Source: Pedobacter schmidteae (GTDB taxonomy: Bacteria > Bacteroidota > Bacteroidia > Sphingobacteriales > Sphingobacteriaceae). Taken from it: a stretch of 64,000 nt of DNA. The translations under genes were made by a program, and so were the position numbers. This document shows, one piece after another, positions 16,992 through 26,779 of this stretch (its first letter is position 1; every line of letters begins with the position of its first letter). The notes below the pieces were generated by a model that had not been told where the DNA came from, ran no database searches, and was given only the letters and a program-made list of their open reading frames with translations. Location of the stretch: NCBI RefSeq assembly GCF_900564155.1, contig NZ_LS999839.1:1609097-1673096 (forward strand). Reading direction: 5' to 3'.

Positions 16992-18356
16992 ATGAGCTTG
17001 TCATTAAAAAAGGAAAGTATTTATTTAAACGTTCTTCTTTTTAGCCTAACTATACTGTTTACAGGGATAATAAACCTTTATAGTGTAATCCCACTTATTT
17101 ATTTTTTTATTTTTTTCTCTGCTTTCATTTTCTTTTTAGATAGTAGAGAAAAAAATGATTTTGTGCGGGCATTCATTGTGAATGCTTTTTTTACTTCAAT
17201 ATACATATGCATGCAAAGCTTTGTATATCCAACAACATACGGTGTAACCTCTTCTCTCGGAGCCTGGACAGATGATTCATTTTTCTTTAGTCTTTTGGCA
17301 GAAAAGTTGCCGGTCGACATGTATATCGATCGGGAAAACTATTATTTATATACATCTTTCTTTACAGATATAATCAAATTCATTAGCCCTTTTAAAATTT
17401 ATTATCCACTGGATGCTGTTTATTTTCAATCAGGGGTTGCAGCCATACTTGCCGTTTATACTAAGCAACTGACAATTCAGGTAACGGATGATGTTAAAGT
17501 GGGAAAAATTGCTTTTTTATTGTGTTTAATTTGCCCTTTTCTCTTAATGCATGGAGGAGCAATACTGATACGAGATACGTTTGTCGCCAGCTTATTTGTT
17601 TTGTCTATTTGTTTTATTAACCGCGGTAGATTCCTACCAGCTTTAATTGCAATATTGATTCAGTTTCCATTAAGAAGTGGGACGGCGCTAATCTATTTTT
17701 GCTTGTACCTTATTATCTACTTTAAGGATATAAAGGCGTTTTTGTTTAAGAAGCAGAATTTGCCATATTTTGTGGTAATCATCGCTGTGTTAGTTACTTG
17801 TTTATATTTTGCCAGATCATTAATAATAGAAGAAGTAACGGCGTTACTTATTGAGAAGGGAATTACGGCATCTGGCAGAGAAGTTTATGATAATTTAACC
17901 GAAGGGGAGGGTAATGCGATATTTCTTTTCATCCAAAATCAAAACTTTTTTGTCAAGGGCATATTGAGCAGTCTTTATGTATTTTTATATCCTTTTTTTA
18001 CTATTTCTGGGCTGACAAATGCTGAAGGGATAGATCCCAGGGCATTCCTTTTAAATATAGTTTATCCGTTTTATTTATTTTGGTTGAATGCATGGTTTTT
18101 TTCTGTCCTTTTTCAAAAGATTTCGAAGTTCAGACAACAATATTTGTGGCTTGCTGTATTTATTATTGGGTTTTTACTTGTGGGGATTTTTTCTCTTCAA
18201 ACGAGGCATAAAACAATTATGATGCCCCTGTATTATATGATTGTAGCAATTGGTTTTTCTTATTCTACAAAAAAATATAGAGTGTTCGGGTATGTTTTAT
18301 CCACGATTTGGTTGTTGGTTCAGATTGGTCTATCTTTACGGTTTTTAATATCTTAG
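16992..18356 (+). CDS. Multi-pass membrane protein, candidate Wzy polysaccharide polymerase
   Basis: 454 residues with roughly 10-12 membrane helices and a large loop around residues 270-320, containing the segment AREVYDNLTEGEGN-like acidic stretch. There is no strong family motif, which is usual for Wzy. Identification rests on topology and on position between the flippase and the glycosyltransferases; an EpsG/O-antigen-ligase-like fold is possible. No other polymerase candidate is present in the locus. Confidence 0.6.
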   Translation: MSLSLKKESIYLNVLLFSLTILFTGIINLYSVIPLIYFFIFFSAFIFFLDSREKNDFVRAFIVNAFFTSIYICMQSFVYPTTYGVTSSLGAWTDDSFFFSLLAEKLPVDMYIDRENYYLYTSFFTDIIKFISPFKIYYPLDAVYFQSGVAAILAVYTKQLTIQVTDDVKVGKIAFLLCLICPFLLMHGGAILIRDTFVASLFVLSICFINRGRFLPALIAILIQFPLRSGTALIYFCLYLIIYFKDIKAFLFKKQNLPYFVVIIAVLVTCLYFARSLIIEEVTALLIEKGITASGREVYDNLTEGEGNAIFLFIQNQNFFVKGILSSLYVFLYPFFTISGLTNAEGIDPRAFLLNIVYPFYLFWLNAWFFSVLFQKISKFRQQYLWLAVFIIGFLLVGIFSLQTRHKTIMMPLYYMIVAIGFSYSTKKYRVFGYVLSTIWLLVQIGLSLRFLIS

Positions 18357-18363
18357 AGTACAA

Positions 18364-19416
18364 ATGAAGGTTCACATAGTATTGTATAAAGAGTCTAATC
18401 CTTGGATTTTGACTAAAATAGCTACCAGATTAAAAGATAGCTTATCTCTAATAGGTCATCAAGTAACGATGAGTTCAGATATCGATCCACAAGCAGATGT
18501 TAACCACCATATTGTTTACCTTCAATATAAGCCAACTGACAAAGGGGTTCATTCTTTAATGATTACCCATATTGATAATTCTAGTAAGCTAAGTAAGATT
18601 AAGAAGGACCTTATGACTGCAAAGGTCGGAATATGCATGTCTAAAGGTACAATGCAAGAATTGGTTAGGCTTGGAGTACCAAAAGACCAGCTGCAGTATG
18701 CCCACATGGCTAGTGACGGCGTTGCCCTACCTAGAAAAATAACCCTTGGGTTTACTACACGGTTATACGCTGATGGACGTAAAAGGGAAGATTATTTTAA
18801 TAAATTATTAACGGTTATTTCACCAGAAGACTTCAAGTTTGAAATAATGGGATTTGGATGGGCATCTACTGTGGAGAGAATGCGTCAGGAAGGATTTGAA
18901 GTGAGGTATGCAGAAGAGTTTGATTACAATGAGTATATGCAGCTGATGTCGAGATTAGATTACTATATGTATTTAGGAAGCGATGAAGGCTCTGCTGGTT
19001 TTATTGATGCATTGGCTGCTGGAGTTAAGACAATTGTACAGCCGCAGGGATTTCATCTGGATGCTCCTAATGGAATTACCCATTCATTTACCAGTTTTAA
19101 TGAATTGAGAGATATTTTTTTAGAGCTAACAAGACAGCGAAAAATATTGACAGGTGCAGTTGAATCCTGGACTTGGGACAATTACGCGAAAAAGCATGTC
19201 GCGATTTGGGAAGCCAGTATTAAAGGTAACCTAGAATCAGTAGAGCCAGAAGTTTATGCTAATCTGAAACCGCAGGGTGCAAATGTTTTTATTACTAAAA
19301 TGTCTTTGTTTTTTAATTTAATTCTACATAAAGCGACCTTGGTGTGGAACTTAAGAAAGCGTGGAAGTTTTCCGGCAGGGCCCAGATTTTTCGGTCCTAA
19401 AAGAAATGACAAGTAA
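18364..19416 (+). CDS. GT-B-like glycosyltransferase
   Basis: 350 residues with no signal peptide. The N-terminal half (MKVHIVLYKESNPWILTKIA) and a C-terminal segment with YLGSDEGSAGFIDALAAGVKTIV are reminiscent of the nucleotide-sugar loop of GT-B enzymes (E-G-x-x-G-x-x-D-A-L-A-x-G). It lacks the classical GT4 EX7E signature in full, so family assignment is uncertain. It lies 7 bases after the candidate polymerase and likely adds one sugar of the repeat unit. Confidence 0.6.
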   Translation: MKVHIVLYKESNPWILTKIATRLKDSLSLIGHQVTMSSDIDPQADVNHHIVYLQYKPTDKGVHSLMITHIDNSSKLSKIKKDLMTAKVGICMSKGTMQELVRLGVPKDQLQYAHMASDGVALPRKITLGFTTRLYADGRKREDYFNKLLTVISPEDFKFEIMGFGWASTVERMRQEGFEVRYAEEFDYNEYMQLMSRLDYYMYLGSDEGSAGFIDALAAGVKTIVQPQGFHLDAPNGITHSFTSFNELRDIFLELTRQRKILTGAVESWTWDNYAKKHVAIWEASIKGNLESVEPEVYANLKPQGANVFITKMSLFFNLILHKATLVWNLRKRGSFPAGPRFFGPKRNDK

Positions 19417-19495
19417 TGATTGGAAATAATTTGATATATGGAACTATAAAGTGTTTATATGACTATAAACTACAGTTGGGATTGAAGTTTTTAAG

Positions 19496-20641
19496 ATGAA
19501 GAGAAATATCGCGATTTTTATAAATTCTTTGGAGAGTGGTGGAGCAGAACGAGTAGTATCTCTATTGATGAAACATATTGAGGCTAAATATAATATCCAT
19601 TTAATTTTGCTTGATGATAAGTTTGAATTTGATGTTCCAAAAAACATAACAATATATTTACTAGGTTCCGGAACTAATCAATCTCTTTACAAGATTTTAG
19701 AATTGCCAATATTAGCAATTAAGCTAAATCGATACTTTAAAAGAAATCGTATTTCAACCTGTCTTTCATTCCTGAGCCGACCAAATTTCGTTTTAGGATT
19801 TTGTAAACTGATAGGAACTAATACGAGATGCATTATAAATGAACGTACATCCACATCCGCTTATCATGCTTCTTTGGGTAGGTTTTCTGCCATACTTAGT
19901 CGAATCTTAGTTAGAAAACTTTATCCGCTGGCTGATTTGATAATTTCAAATTCTAAATATTCGAGAGGAGATTTGATCAATCGCTTCAATATCCCTGCTG
20001 AAAAGACTTCAGTAATATATAATCCTGTGGAATCACACAAGGTAAATATAGTGACTGATCGAAATAAGAAAGATATTTTTACATTTATACATGTTGGAAA
20101 ATTTAGACCCGAAAAAAATCATTTATTACTTATACGAGCATTTGAGAAGATAAAAGAATTACCTGTAAGGCTTTTGCTAGTTGGAAAAGGACCAACAGAA
20201 CAAGCCGTTATTGATGAAGTTCATGCATTGGGATTGAATGAAAAGGTACTTTTTGGGGGCTTTAATCCGAATCCATTCGAGATAATTTCACAGACGGATT
20301 GCATGGTGCTTAGTTCAGATTTCGAAGGTTTTCCTAATGTATTATTGGAGGCAATGGTTAACAGTATACCTATAATAAGTGTTGATTGCTTTTCTGGTCC
20401 GAGAGAATTACTCGCGCCTGATACAGATTTTGAATATAGTCTTAAAAATAATATTGAACTCGGCAAATACGGAATATTGGTTCCTCGGCGTAACGAATTT
20501 TTGCTTGCCGATGCTATGAAATTAATGTTTTCTCAACCGGATTTAGTACTAAAATATAAAGAAGGTAGCCCGGTGAGAGTTAAAGAATTTGAAGTAAATA
20601 GCATCGTCGAAAAATATGAATCTCTTATTTCTGGTCAATAA
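19496..20641 (+). CDS. Family 4 glycosyltransferase
   Basis: 381 residues. The N-terminal donor-independent motif SLESGGAERVVSLLM is diagnostic of GT4. The C-terminal half contains VGKFRPEKNHLLLIRAFEKI and the acidic EX7E region SSDFEGFPNVLLEAMVNSIPII, which bind the nucleotide sugar, and a C-terminal extension of ordinary length. It is expected to be a retaining transferase acting on the lipid-linked repeat unit at the inner membrane. A 79-bp gap separates it from the preceding gene, with no obvious promoter. Confidence 0.87.
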   Translation: MKRNIAIFINSLESGGAERVVSLLMKHIEAKYNIHLILLDDKFEFDVPKNITIYLLGSGTNQSLYKILELPILAIKLNRYFKRNRISTCLSFLSRPNFVLGFCKLIGTNTRCIINERTSTSAYHASLGRFSAILSRILVRKLYPLADLIISNSKYSRGDLINRFNIPAEKTSVIYNPVESHKVNIVTDRNKKDIFTFIHVGKFRPEKNHLLLIRAFEKIKELPVRLLLVGKGPTEQAVIDEVHALGLNEKVLFGGFNPNPFEIISQTDCMVLSSDFEGFPNVLLEAMVNSIPIISVDCFSGPRELLAPDTDFEYSLKNNIELGKYGILVPRRNEFLLADAMKLMFSQPDLVLKYKEGSPVRVKEFEVNSIVEKYESLISGQ

Positions 20642-20656
20642 TTAACTTATTTTAAT

Positions 20657-20899
20657 ATGACAACATTTAATCGAGTACCTTCTAGAGTTATTAAAGGAGA
20701 TAATCCAATTTATGTATTTGATGCAGATCAGAATATTACAAATTCTGGTGCAGATTTTATCAATTCATTTGGAGAAGAATAGTCAAAGTTTAATAGTTTT
20801 GATGATGATGAAGTAATTAAAATTGGGAATGAATATTTTAATGGTGTGATTGAACCAAAGAGGAAATCAGTATACATATGTGTGGAATTAATGGGCTAA
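20657..20899 (+). pseudogene. 5' remnant of a SAM methyltransferase gene with an amber codon
   Basis: An ATG frame runs for 41 codons (MTTFNRVPSRVIKGDNPIYV...) to TAG at 20780, then stays coding-like for about 20-25 more codons in the same frame (SKFNSFDDDEVIKIGNEYFN) before losing sense near the asnB start. The join FGEE-[TAG]-SKFNSF matches the FGxEWxKF...GxEYF lead-in that precedes the SAM domain in some polysaccharide-locus methyltransferases, so the stop probably replaced TGG (Trp). The SAM-binding domain is absent. Family call is from motif memory and is moderate. Confidence 0.5.
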
Positions 20900-22758
20900 T
20901 ATTAAAAGAAGGAGATTCGCAATTAGAAACAAAAATTGGCTTGATGAACCAAAGAATCTTGCACCGTGGACCTGATGAAGATGGTGAATATATATATGAT
21001 AATAGGATTGCTATGGGCATGCGCAGGCTATCCATTATCGACCTTTCAACAGGGAAACAGCCAATTTATTCGCAGGATAAACAAAAAGTAATAGTATTTA
21101 ACGGCGAAATCTATAACTATAAAATCTTAAAAAGAAAACTAGAAGCAGACGGAGTCGTTTTTAATACGACCTCGGATACAGAAGTGATCATTAAGATGTA
21201 TGAAAAATATGGTATCGAAAGCTTCGGCTTACTTGATGGCATGTTTGCTTTTAGTATTCATGATATTGAGTTGAATAAGATCATCATTGCCAGAGATTAT
21301 TTTGGAGAAAAACCGCTTTACTTTACCTCGGAGAATGGAAATTTTTGTTGGGCTTCCGAACTGAAATCGATACTCAAAGTATTAGAAAATAAACCTCAGA
21401 TTTCAAGGGAATCATTAAATCTTTATTTTAGATTAACTTACATACCTGCTCCTTACACTATCTACGACAATATTTATAAGTTAAAAGCCAATCATTATTT
21501 AGTTTATGATTGTTCAACCGGATCAACTGAAGTTAATGAAATAAAACAAAGGTTTGAGGAGATTGATTTGCAGATCGATTTTAAAAAGGCTCGACAATTA
21601 ACCCATGATTTAGTTAAAGAAAGTGTAGCAAGTAGAACAATTGCTGATGTCCCGATAGGTACTTTTTTATCAGGTGGGGTAGATTCTTCTATTGTTTCTC
21701 TTTGTGTAGCTCAAGAAAGCAGTTCGAAAATTGATACTTTTTCAATTGGCTTTGACAAAAAAGAATTTGATGAGTCATTAAAAGCACGAACGGTAGCTCA
21801 GGTTATTGACAGTAATCATCATGAATTTATTATTGGGGAAAAGGATTTATTGGTCAATATAGATGAAATTTTGCTCAATTTTGACGAACCATTTGCTGAC
21901 TCTTCTTCTTTAGCAAGTTATCTCGTGGCACATGAGACAAGAAAGTATGTCAAGGTTGCCCTAACTGGAGATGGAGGAGATGAAATATTTGGAGGCTATA
22001 ACAAATATTATATTGGCAAACTTAATAGCTATTATTCTAGGGTCGTACCAAAAGGCTTGCATAATTCCATTAAGAGTTCCTTAGGAGCAATATTGCAAAC
22101 AAAAGATGATAAACGTGGTATGAGATTTAAGGCGAGTAAGCTACTTAAGTCCGTTAATTATGATGGTGATTTCTACTACAACATTGTATCTTTGGGATTT
22201 CAGGAAAATGAAATCCTGAAATTTATAAAACCGTCTTTTATAAAATCGAATGTTTTCGATTATTATAAACAACAGGTCAACCATAAAGGCAGCACACTAA
22301 CAGATTTTAGAAATATTGATAGACTTTTAAGTCTTGAAGGTGATATGCTGGTAAAAGTAGATCGCACAAGCATGTTGTCCTCACTTGAGTGTCGGGCACC
22401 TTTTTTAAATAAACAACTCTGGAATTTAACGCAGCATTTGCCGGAAAAATATTTAATGAATGGCTGGGACAAAAAGCATATTCTTAAAAAATCATTTGAA
22501 TCATATTTTCCCCGGGATTTTTTAAATAAGAGTAAAAAAGGGTTTGGCGTTCCTGTAGGTGATTGGCTTAGACAGGGTTTAAGCGATGAGTTGAAACGTT
22601 ATATTGAACCACATTTCCTAAACCGACAAAACATATTTAATGTGGATGAGATTCGGATGTTGGTTTCCGATCACCTGGCCGGCAAAGTAGACCATACTTT
22701 TATGGTATGGACGTATTATTGTTTTCAAAAATGGTACTCAGCAACATATGAAAAATAA
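20878..22758 (+). CDS. asnB: Asparagine synthase (glutamine-hydrolysing), polysaccharide-locus type
   Basis: 626 residues of class II amidotransferase plus synthetase. The N-terminal nucleophile Cys2 follows Met (MCGINGLIL), the glutaminase region includes HRGPDEDGEY and FNGEIYNY, and the ATP-PPi site is FLSGGVDSSIVSL, all intact. Members within O-antigen loci (WbpS-type) are thought to amidate HexNAc uronic acids, which fits the TviB/TviC genes of the same locus. The start follows the methyltransferase remnant directly, and the end overlaps the next glycosyltransferase start by 11 bases. A plain housekeeping asparagine synthase cannot be excluded, but the context argues otherwise. Confidence 0.85.
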   Translation: MCGINGLILKEGDSQLETKIGLMNQRILHRGPDEDGEYIYDNRIAMGMRRLSIIDLSTGKQPIYSQDKQKVIVFNGEIYNYKILKRKLEADGVVFNTTSDTEVIIKMYEKYGIESFGLLDGMFAFSIHDIELNKIIIARDYFGEKPLYFTSENGNFCWASELKSILKVLENKPQISRESLNLYFRLTYIPAPYTIYDNIYKLKANHYLVYDCSTGSTEVNEIKQRFEEIDLQIDFKKARQLTHDLVKESVASRTIADVPIGTFLSGGVDSSIVSLCVAQESSSKIDTFSIGFDKKEFDESLKARTVAQVIDSNHHEFIIGEKDLLVNIDEILLNFDEPFADSSSLASYLVAHETRKYVKVALTGDGGDEIFGGYNKYYIGKLNSYYSRVVPKGLHNSIKSSLGAILQTKDDKRGMRFKASKLLKSVNYDGDFYYNIVSLGFQENEILKFIKPSFIKSNVFDYYKQQVNHKGSTLTDFRNIDRLLSLEGDMLVKVDRTSMLSSLECRAPFLNKQLWNLTQHLPEKYLMNGWDKKHILKKSFESYFPRDFLNKSKKGFGVPVGDWLRQGLSDELKRYIEPHFLNRQNIFNVDEIRMLVSDHLAGKVDHTFMVWTYYCFQKWYSATYEK

Positions 22759-23902
22759 GCTGATTCGAATAACAACCATACCACTTTCTTTAGAGACCTT
22801 GCTGAAAAATCAATTGAGGTTTATGCAAGCGCATTATGATGTAATTGGAGTTAGTGCTGATAAGGAAAGGCTGGAGAAAATTGGGATAAATGAGGGTATC
22901 AAAACCTATCCAGTAGAATTGACCCGCCAAATTACTCCTTTAAAAGATCTTTTGGCATTATGGCGATTATACAAGTTTTTTAAAAAGGAAAAGCCATTAA
23001 TTGTACACTCTCATACTCCCAAAGCTGGAACTGTGGGTATGCTGGCCGCTAAATTGGCTGGAGTTCCACATCGTTTACATACAATTGCTGGATTGCCACT
23101 TTTGGAGCGTACCGGAAACGTGAGAAGGCTTTTAAATTTTGTAGAAAAAGTAACATATGCCTGCGCAACCAAGATCTACCCTAATTCTTTTGCATTGAAA
23201 GATATTATTATTGCCCAGAGATTTTGTAGGGCATCAAAATTGAAGGTATTAGGAAATGGGAGTTCAAATGGAATAGATACCAATTTTTTTCATTCTAAAA
23301 ATTTTACCGCTGAAGACAGTGCTAATCTAAAAAAGCAGCTCAACCTTAAAAATGGAGATTTTGTGTTTATTTTTGTCGGTAGAATGGTTGGCGATAAGGG
23401 GATCAATGAATTGATTACGGCATTTCGTGAACTTAATCATCAAAAGCCATATGTAAAACTCTTATTGGTAGGCCCCTTTGAACAAGAACTGGATCCTTTG
23501 AATTTAGAAACCCTAAAGGAAATTGAATCGAATAGAAATATCATTTCAACAGGATATCTGAAAGACGTGCGTCTTCATTTTGCTATTGCAGATGCACTGA
23601 TTTTTCCTAGTTATAGAGAAGGATTTCCTAATGTTGTCATGCAAGCTGGTGCAATGGGGCTCCCTAGTATTGTGTCAGATATTAATGGCTGCAATGAAAT
23701 TATTATAGAAAATGAAAATGGATTTATTGTTCCCGTAAAGGATTCGAATGCCATTTATAAAGCAATGATGCTAATGATATCCGCCGATGATTTGAGAAAT
23801 AAATTGAGAAATAATGCTCGAAAAATGATCATTTCGCGCTATGAGCAACATTTGGTTTGGCAGGCGATATTAGAAGAGTATCAACAATTGACAACTAATT
23901 AA
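22748..23902 (+). CDS. Family 4 glycosyltransferase (WbpH/CapM-like)
   Basis: 384 residues. The acceptor half has IVHSHTPKAGTVGMLAAKLA and HTIAGLPLLERTG, motifs found in capsule GT4 enzymes that transfer to lipid-linked HexNAc. The donor half has FVGRMVGDKGINELI and FPSYREGFPNVVMQAGAMGLP (EX7E-like loop). No membrane segment is seen. It overlaps asnB by 11 bases, so the two are translationally coupled, and it probably acts early, adding a sugar to the initiating residue. Confidence 0.87.
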   Translation: MKNKLIRITTIPLSLETLLKNQLRFMQAHYDVIGVSADKERLEKIGINEGIKTYPVELTRQITPLKDLLALWRLYKFFKKEKPLIVHSHTPKAGTVGMLAAKLAGVPHRLHTIAGLPLLERTGNVRRLLNFVEKVTYACATKIYPNSFALKDIIIAQRFCRASKLKVLGNGSSNGIDTNFFHSKNFTAEDSANLKKQLNLKNGDFVFIFVGRMVGDKGINELITAFRELNHQKPYVKLLLVGPFEQELDPLNLETLKEIESNRNIISTGYLKDVRLHFAIADALIFPSYREGFPNVVMQAGAMGLPSIVSDINGCNEIIIENENGFIVPVKDSNAIYKAMMLMISADDLRNKLRNNARKMIISRYEQHLVWQAILEEYQQLTTN

Positions 23903-23910
23903 AAGAATAT

Positions 23911-24330
23911 ATGCATATAATAGGAGCTGTTTTGAAATTAGATAATGTTCTATTTTTAGATCCTGTGTCAAAGGCAGATGTATTTAAATACATTTTCGCT
24001 TCAGATATGGGTGCTTCGGTTTTAAAAGACGTTGAGACTTTTAAGACAGTATATTCAAATAAGACATTTGATTACATGGCCTGTAAAAAACCAATATTCA
24101 TAGGAATTGACGGCGTATCGAGAGATTTAGTGGAAAAGGCAGATGCGGGAGTTTATGTGGAGCCTGAAAATCCTAAAGATTTTGCCGATAAAGTGAGGTA
24201 TTATATGTTTAATTCTGAGATTATTATTCGTCAAATGGAGTCCGGTTATAAATTTGCTAAGGAGAACTTTGATGGAAAGGCATTGGCTAATAGATATATT
24301 AACTATCTGAAAGAGTTTAGTGATGTATAG
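23911..24330 (+). pseudogene. Truncated family 4 glycosyltransferase (C-terminal part only)
   Basis: 139 residues starting with a convenient ATG. The content corresponds to the C-terminal, donor-binding half of a WbuB/WcaI-type GT4: NVLFLDPVSKADVFKYIFAS, then SNKTFDYMACKKPIFIG and AGVYVEPENPKDFADKV. A normal enzyme has about 250 further residues before this point, and none is present in the preceding genes in any frame. It is therefore a 3' remnant, still transcribed with the operon, and it overlaps the next start. Residual function is unlikely but not excluded. Confidence 0.75.
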
Positions 24331-24925
24331 ATATTTTTTTAAATATTTAATAGATTTCCTGTGTGCCCTGATCGGATTAATCTTGATCTCACCAATATTT
24401 ATTATTGTAGCTATAGGTCTTTATATAGCTAATGATGGAAAGCCTTTTTTTTTTCAGGTTAGACCCGGAAAAAGGAATCATCTTTTTAAGATCATTAAGT
24501 TTAAGACGATGAATGATAAAATAGATTTATCTGGAAATTTGCTCCCCGATAAAGACAGGCTAACACGGATCGGTTCCTTTGTCCGCAAAACATCGTTTGA
24601 TGAAATTCCCCAGTTGCTGAATGTAATTAAAGGAGACATGAGTTTAATTGGTCCTAGGCCTTTGTTGACCGAATATTTACCTTTGTATTCAGCAGATCAG
24701 AAAAGAAGACATGAAGTTAAACCAGGGATTACTGGATGGGCACAGGTTAATGGCAGAAATGCCATAAGCTGGGATGAAAAATTTAAACTGGACCTGTATT
24801 ATATTGATAATTTAAGTTTTTGGTTAGATTTGAGAATAATAGGGCTAACCATAAAAAAAGTAATTGTTAAGGAGGGCATTTCGTCTAATACTTCTGTAAC
24901 GATGGAAAAATTTAAAGGGAATTAA
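24323..24925 (+). CDS. Undecaprenyl-phosphate sugar phosphotransferase (PglC-like initiating enzyme)
   Basis: 200 residues of the bacterial sugar transferase family (PF02397), monotopic PGT of PglC size, with one N-terminal re-entrant hydrophobic helix (IDFLCALIGLILISPIFIIV). Core motifs are KFKTM, RIGSFVRKTSFDEIPQL (catalytic Asp-Glu pair) and GDMSLIGPRPLL. It transfers a phospho-sugar to undecaprenyl phosphate and so initiates the repeat unit. The following genes are PglD, PglE and PglF types, which points to UDP-diNAcBac as the substrate. The start at 24323 overlaps the truncated GT stop; a GTG directly before is also possible. Confidence 0.9.
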   Translation: MYRYFFKYLIDFLCALIGLILISPIFIIVAIGLYIANDGKPFFFQVRPGKRNHLFKIIKFKTMNDKIDLSGNLLPDKDRLTRIGSFVRKTSFDEIPQLLNVIKGDMSLIGPRPLLTEYLPLYSADQKRRHEVKPGITGWAQVNGRNAISWDEKFKLDLYYIDNLSFWLDLRIIGLTIKKVIVKEGISSNTSVTMEKFKGN

Positions 24926-25531
24926 ATGCATATTATTGGAGCTGGTGGCCATGCGAAAGTTGTTTTGGATATTCTGTTGGAATCCAATCAACATATAAGT
25001 GGTATTTGGGATGAAAATTCCAATTTAAAATTCCTTTTGGGATATACTATATATGGAGATTTTAAGGCTTTTAAACAGTTGTCATCGGAACAATTTGTTA
25101 TAGCTATTGGAAATAACTTCATTAGAAAGCAAATGGCCAGTCAACTGGGAAGTAATAAGGCAAGGGTAATTCACCCTAGAAGTGTAATATCAAAATTTGC
25201 AAAAATTGGTATTGGAACGGTTGTCATGGCCAATGTTACTGTAAATGCGGATACTTTGATAGGGGACTACGTTATTTTAAATACTAATGCCTCAGTAGAT
25301 CATGAATGTAAACTAGCTGATTTTGTGCATATTTCACCTCATGTCGCACTCGGAGGGAACGTCTCTATTGGTGAAGGTACCCACATTGGAATTGGTTCAA
25401 GTGTAATACAGGGGATAAATATTGGTAAATGGGCGACGGTTGGCGCTGGAGCAGTAATCATTCGTGATATTCCCGACTATGCAGTTGTGGTAGGTAATCC
25501 AGGAAGAATAATTAAATATAACAAAATCTAA
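24926..25531 (+). CDS. PglD-like acetyltransferase (UDP-4-amino-sugar N-acetyltransferase)
   Basis: 201 residues. The N-terminal PglD domain (HIIGAGGHAKVVLDILL) is followed by left-handed beta-helix hexapeptide repeats (about 90-190), with the catalytic His in SVDHECKLADFVHI and the closing GNPGRIIK. The family acetylates the 4-amino group of UDP-4-amino-4,6-dideoxy-GlcNAc to complete UDP-N,N'-diacetylbacillosamine. The start abuts the PglC-like stop and the PglE-type gene begins 5 bases after its own. NeuD-type sialic acid O-acetyltransferases share this fold, but context favours PglD. Confidence 0.87.
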   Translation: MHIIGAGGHAKVVLDILLESNQHISGIWDENSNLKFLLGYTIYGDFKAFKQLSSEQFVIAIGNNFIRKQMASQLGSNKARVIHPRSVISKFAKIGIGTVVMANVTVNADTLIGDYVILNTNASVDHECKLADFVHISPHVALGGNVSIGEGTHIGIGSSVIQGINIGKWATVGAGAVIIRDIPDYAVVVGNPGRIIKYNKI

Positions 25532-25536
25532 AACCA

Positions 25537-26673
25537 ATGAACAGCAAAATTTGGCTTTCCTCTCCTCATATGGGTGGAACAGAACAGAAATATGTAGACG
25601 ATGCTTTTGAGACGAACTGGATAGCGCCTTTAGGACCTCATGTTGATGGATTTGAGAAGGATCTGGCTAATTATACCAAAGCTAAGCATGTTGCAGCGCT
25701 AAGCTCCGGTACCGGTGCAATCCACCTTGCTCTGATCATGTTGGGAGTAGAACCTGGCGATGAAGTGATTTGCCAATCTATGACTTTTTCAGCAAGTGCC
25801 AATCCAATTGCCTACTGTAAAGCGATGCCGGTATTTATTGATAGTGAAGAGATGACCTGGAATATGTGCCCGGATAAGTTAGAGCAGGCAATAAAGGATA
25901 GGATTGCAAAAGGTAAAAAGCCGAAAGCGATAATTCCAGTTCATTTGTATGGCATGCCTGCTCAGATGGAGAAAATTATGGCTATTGCTAATGAATTCGA
26001 AATACCCGTTATTGAGGATGCAGCGGAAGCACTGGGATCTACCATTTATGGTAAGGCCGTCGGAACATTCGGATTAAAAGGTGTTCTTTCGTTTAATGGA
26101 AATAAGATCATTACTACTTCGGGCGGAGGTGCATTAATCTCTAATGTAGAAGAGTATATTAAAAAGTCAAGATTTCTAGCCACACAAGCAAGAGATGCGG
26201 CTCCACATTATCAGCATAGTGAGATTGGATATAATTATAGAATGAGTAATGTCTGCGCGGCGATTGGTAGAGGCCAAATGGAAGTATTGGATGCACATAT
26301 TCAGTTGAGAAGGAACAACTTTGAAGTTTATAAGTCTGCCTTAAAGGATATTGAGGGAATTACATTTTTGGAAGAACCTGAAAACTATTTTTCGAATCGC
26401 TGGCTAACTACACTTTTGGTTGATCCATTGAAAACAAAAGGGGTGACCCGCGAAGATATTAGATTGGGACTTGAAGCTTTAAATATCGAAAGCAGACCTC
26501 TATGGAAGCCAATGCACCTGCAGCCAATATTTGAAGGTAGTCCATATTATGGTAGCGATGTTTCTGAAGTATTGTTTAAGAATGGCCTATGTTTGCCGTC
26601 TGGATCTAATTTGCAATCTGAAGATTTGAATAGGGTAATTAATCAGATTAAAATTGTTCTACAAGAAAAATAA
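25537..26673 (+). CDS. PglE-like aminotransferase (UDP-4-keto-6-deoxy-GlcNAc C4 transaminase)
   Basis: 378 residues of the DegT/DnrJ/EryC1/StrS family. The opening IWLSSPHMGGTEQKYVDDAF and TNWIAPLGPHVDGFE are typical of PglE and its relatives; the PLP lysine is in SFNGNKIITTSGGG and the acidic motif is EDAAEALGS. It differs in these motifs from the perosamine-like enzyme at 13580, so the locus makes at least two amino sugars. It sits between PglD- and PglF-type genes, completing the bacillosamine set. Confidence 0.88.
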   Translation: MNSKIWLSSPHMGGTEQKYVDDAFETNWIAPLGPHVDGFEKDLANYTKAKHVAALSSGTGAIHLALIMLGVEPGDEVICQSMTFSASANPIAYCKAMPVFIDSEEMTWNMCPDKLEQAIKDRIAKGKKPKAIIPVHLYGMPAQMEKIMAIANEFEIPVIEDAAEALGSTIYGKAVGTFGLKGVLSFNGNKIITTSGGGALISNVEEYIKKSRFLATQARDAAPHYQHSEIGYNYRMSNVCAAIGRGQMEVLDAHIQLRRNNFEVYKSALKDIEGITFLEEPENYFSNRWLTTLLVDPLKTKGVTREDIRLGLEALNIESRPLWKPMHLQPIFEGSPYYGSDVSEVLFKNGLCLPSGSNLQSEDLNRVINQIKIVLQEK

Positions 26674-26746
26674 TGAGTTATAAGACCAAATTAAGTAAAC
26701 AATACATTTACTATTCGATAAAATAACAATTTGGTTTAATTATTGT

Positions 26747-26754
26747 TAGTTTTG
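26747..26754 (+). promoter_or_regulatory. Candidate -7 element TAGTTTTG before the PglF-like gene
   Basis: TAGTTTTG matches TAnnTTTG and lies 25 bp before the ATG at 26780, in the only sizeable gap (106 bp) of this part of the locus. A TTTG at 26730-26733 is too close to be a canonical -33 box, so the call is moderate. Confidence 0.35.
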
Positions 26755-26779
26755 CAAAGATCGTTTTTATGTAAGGTGT

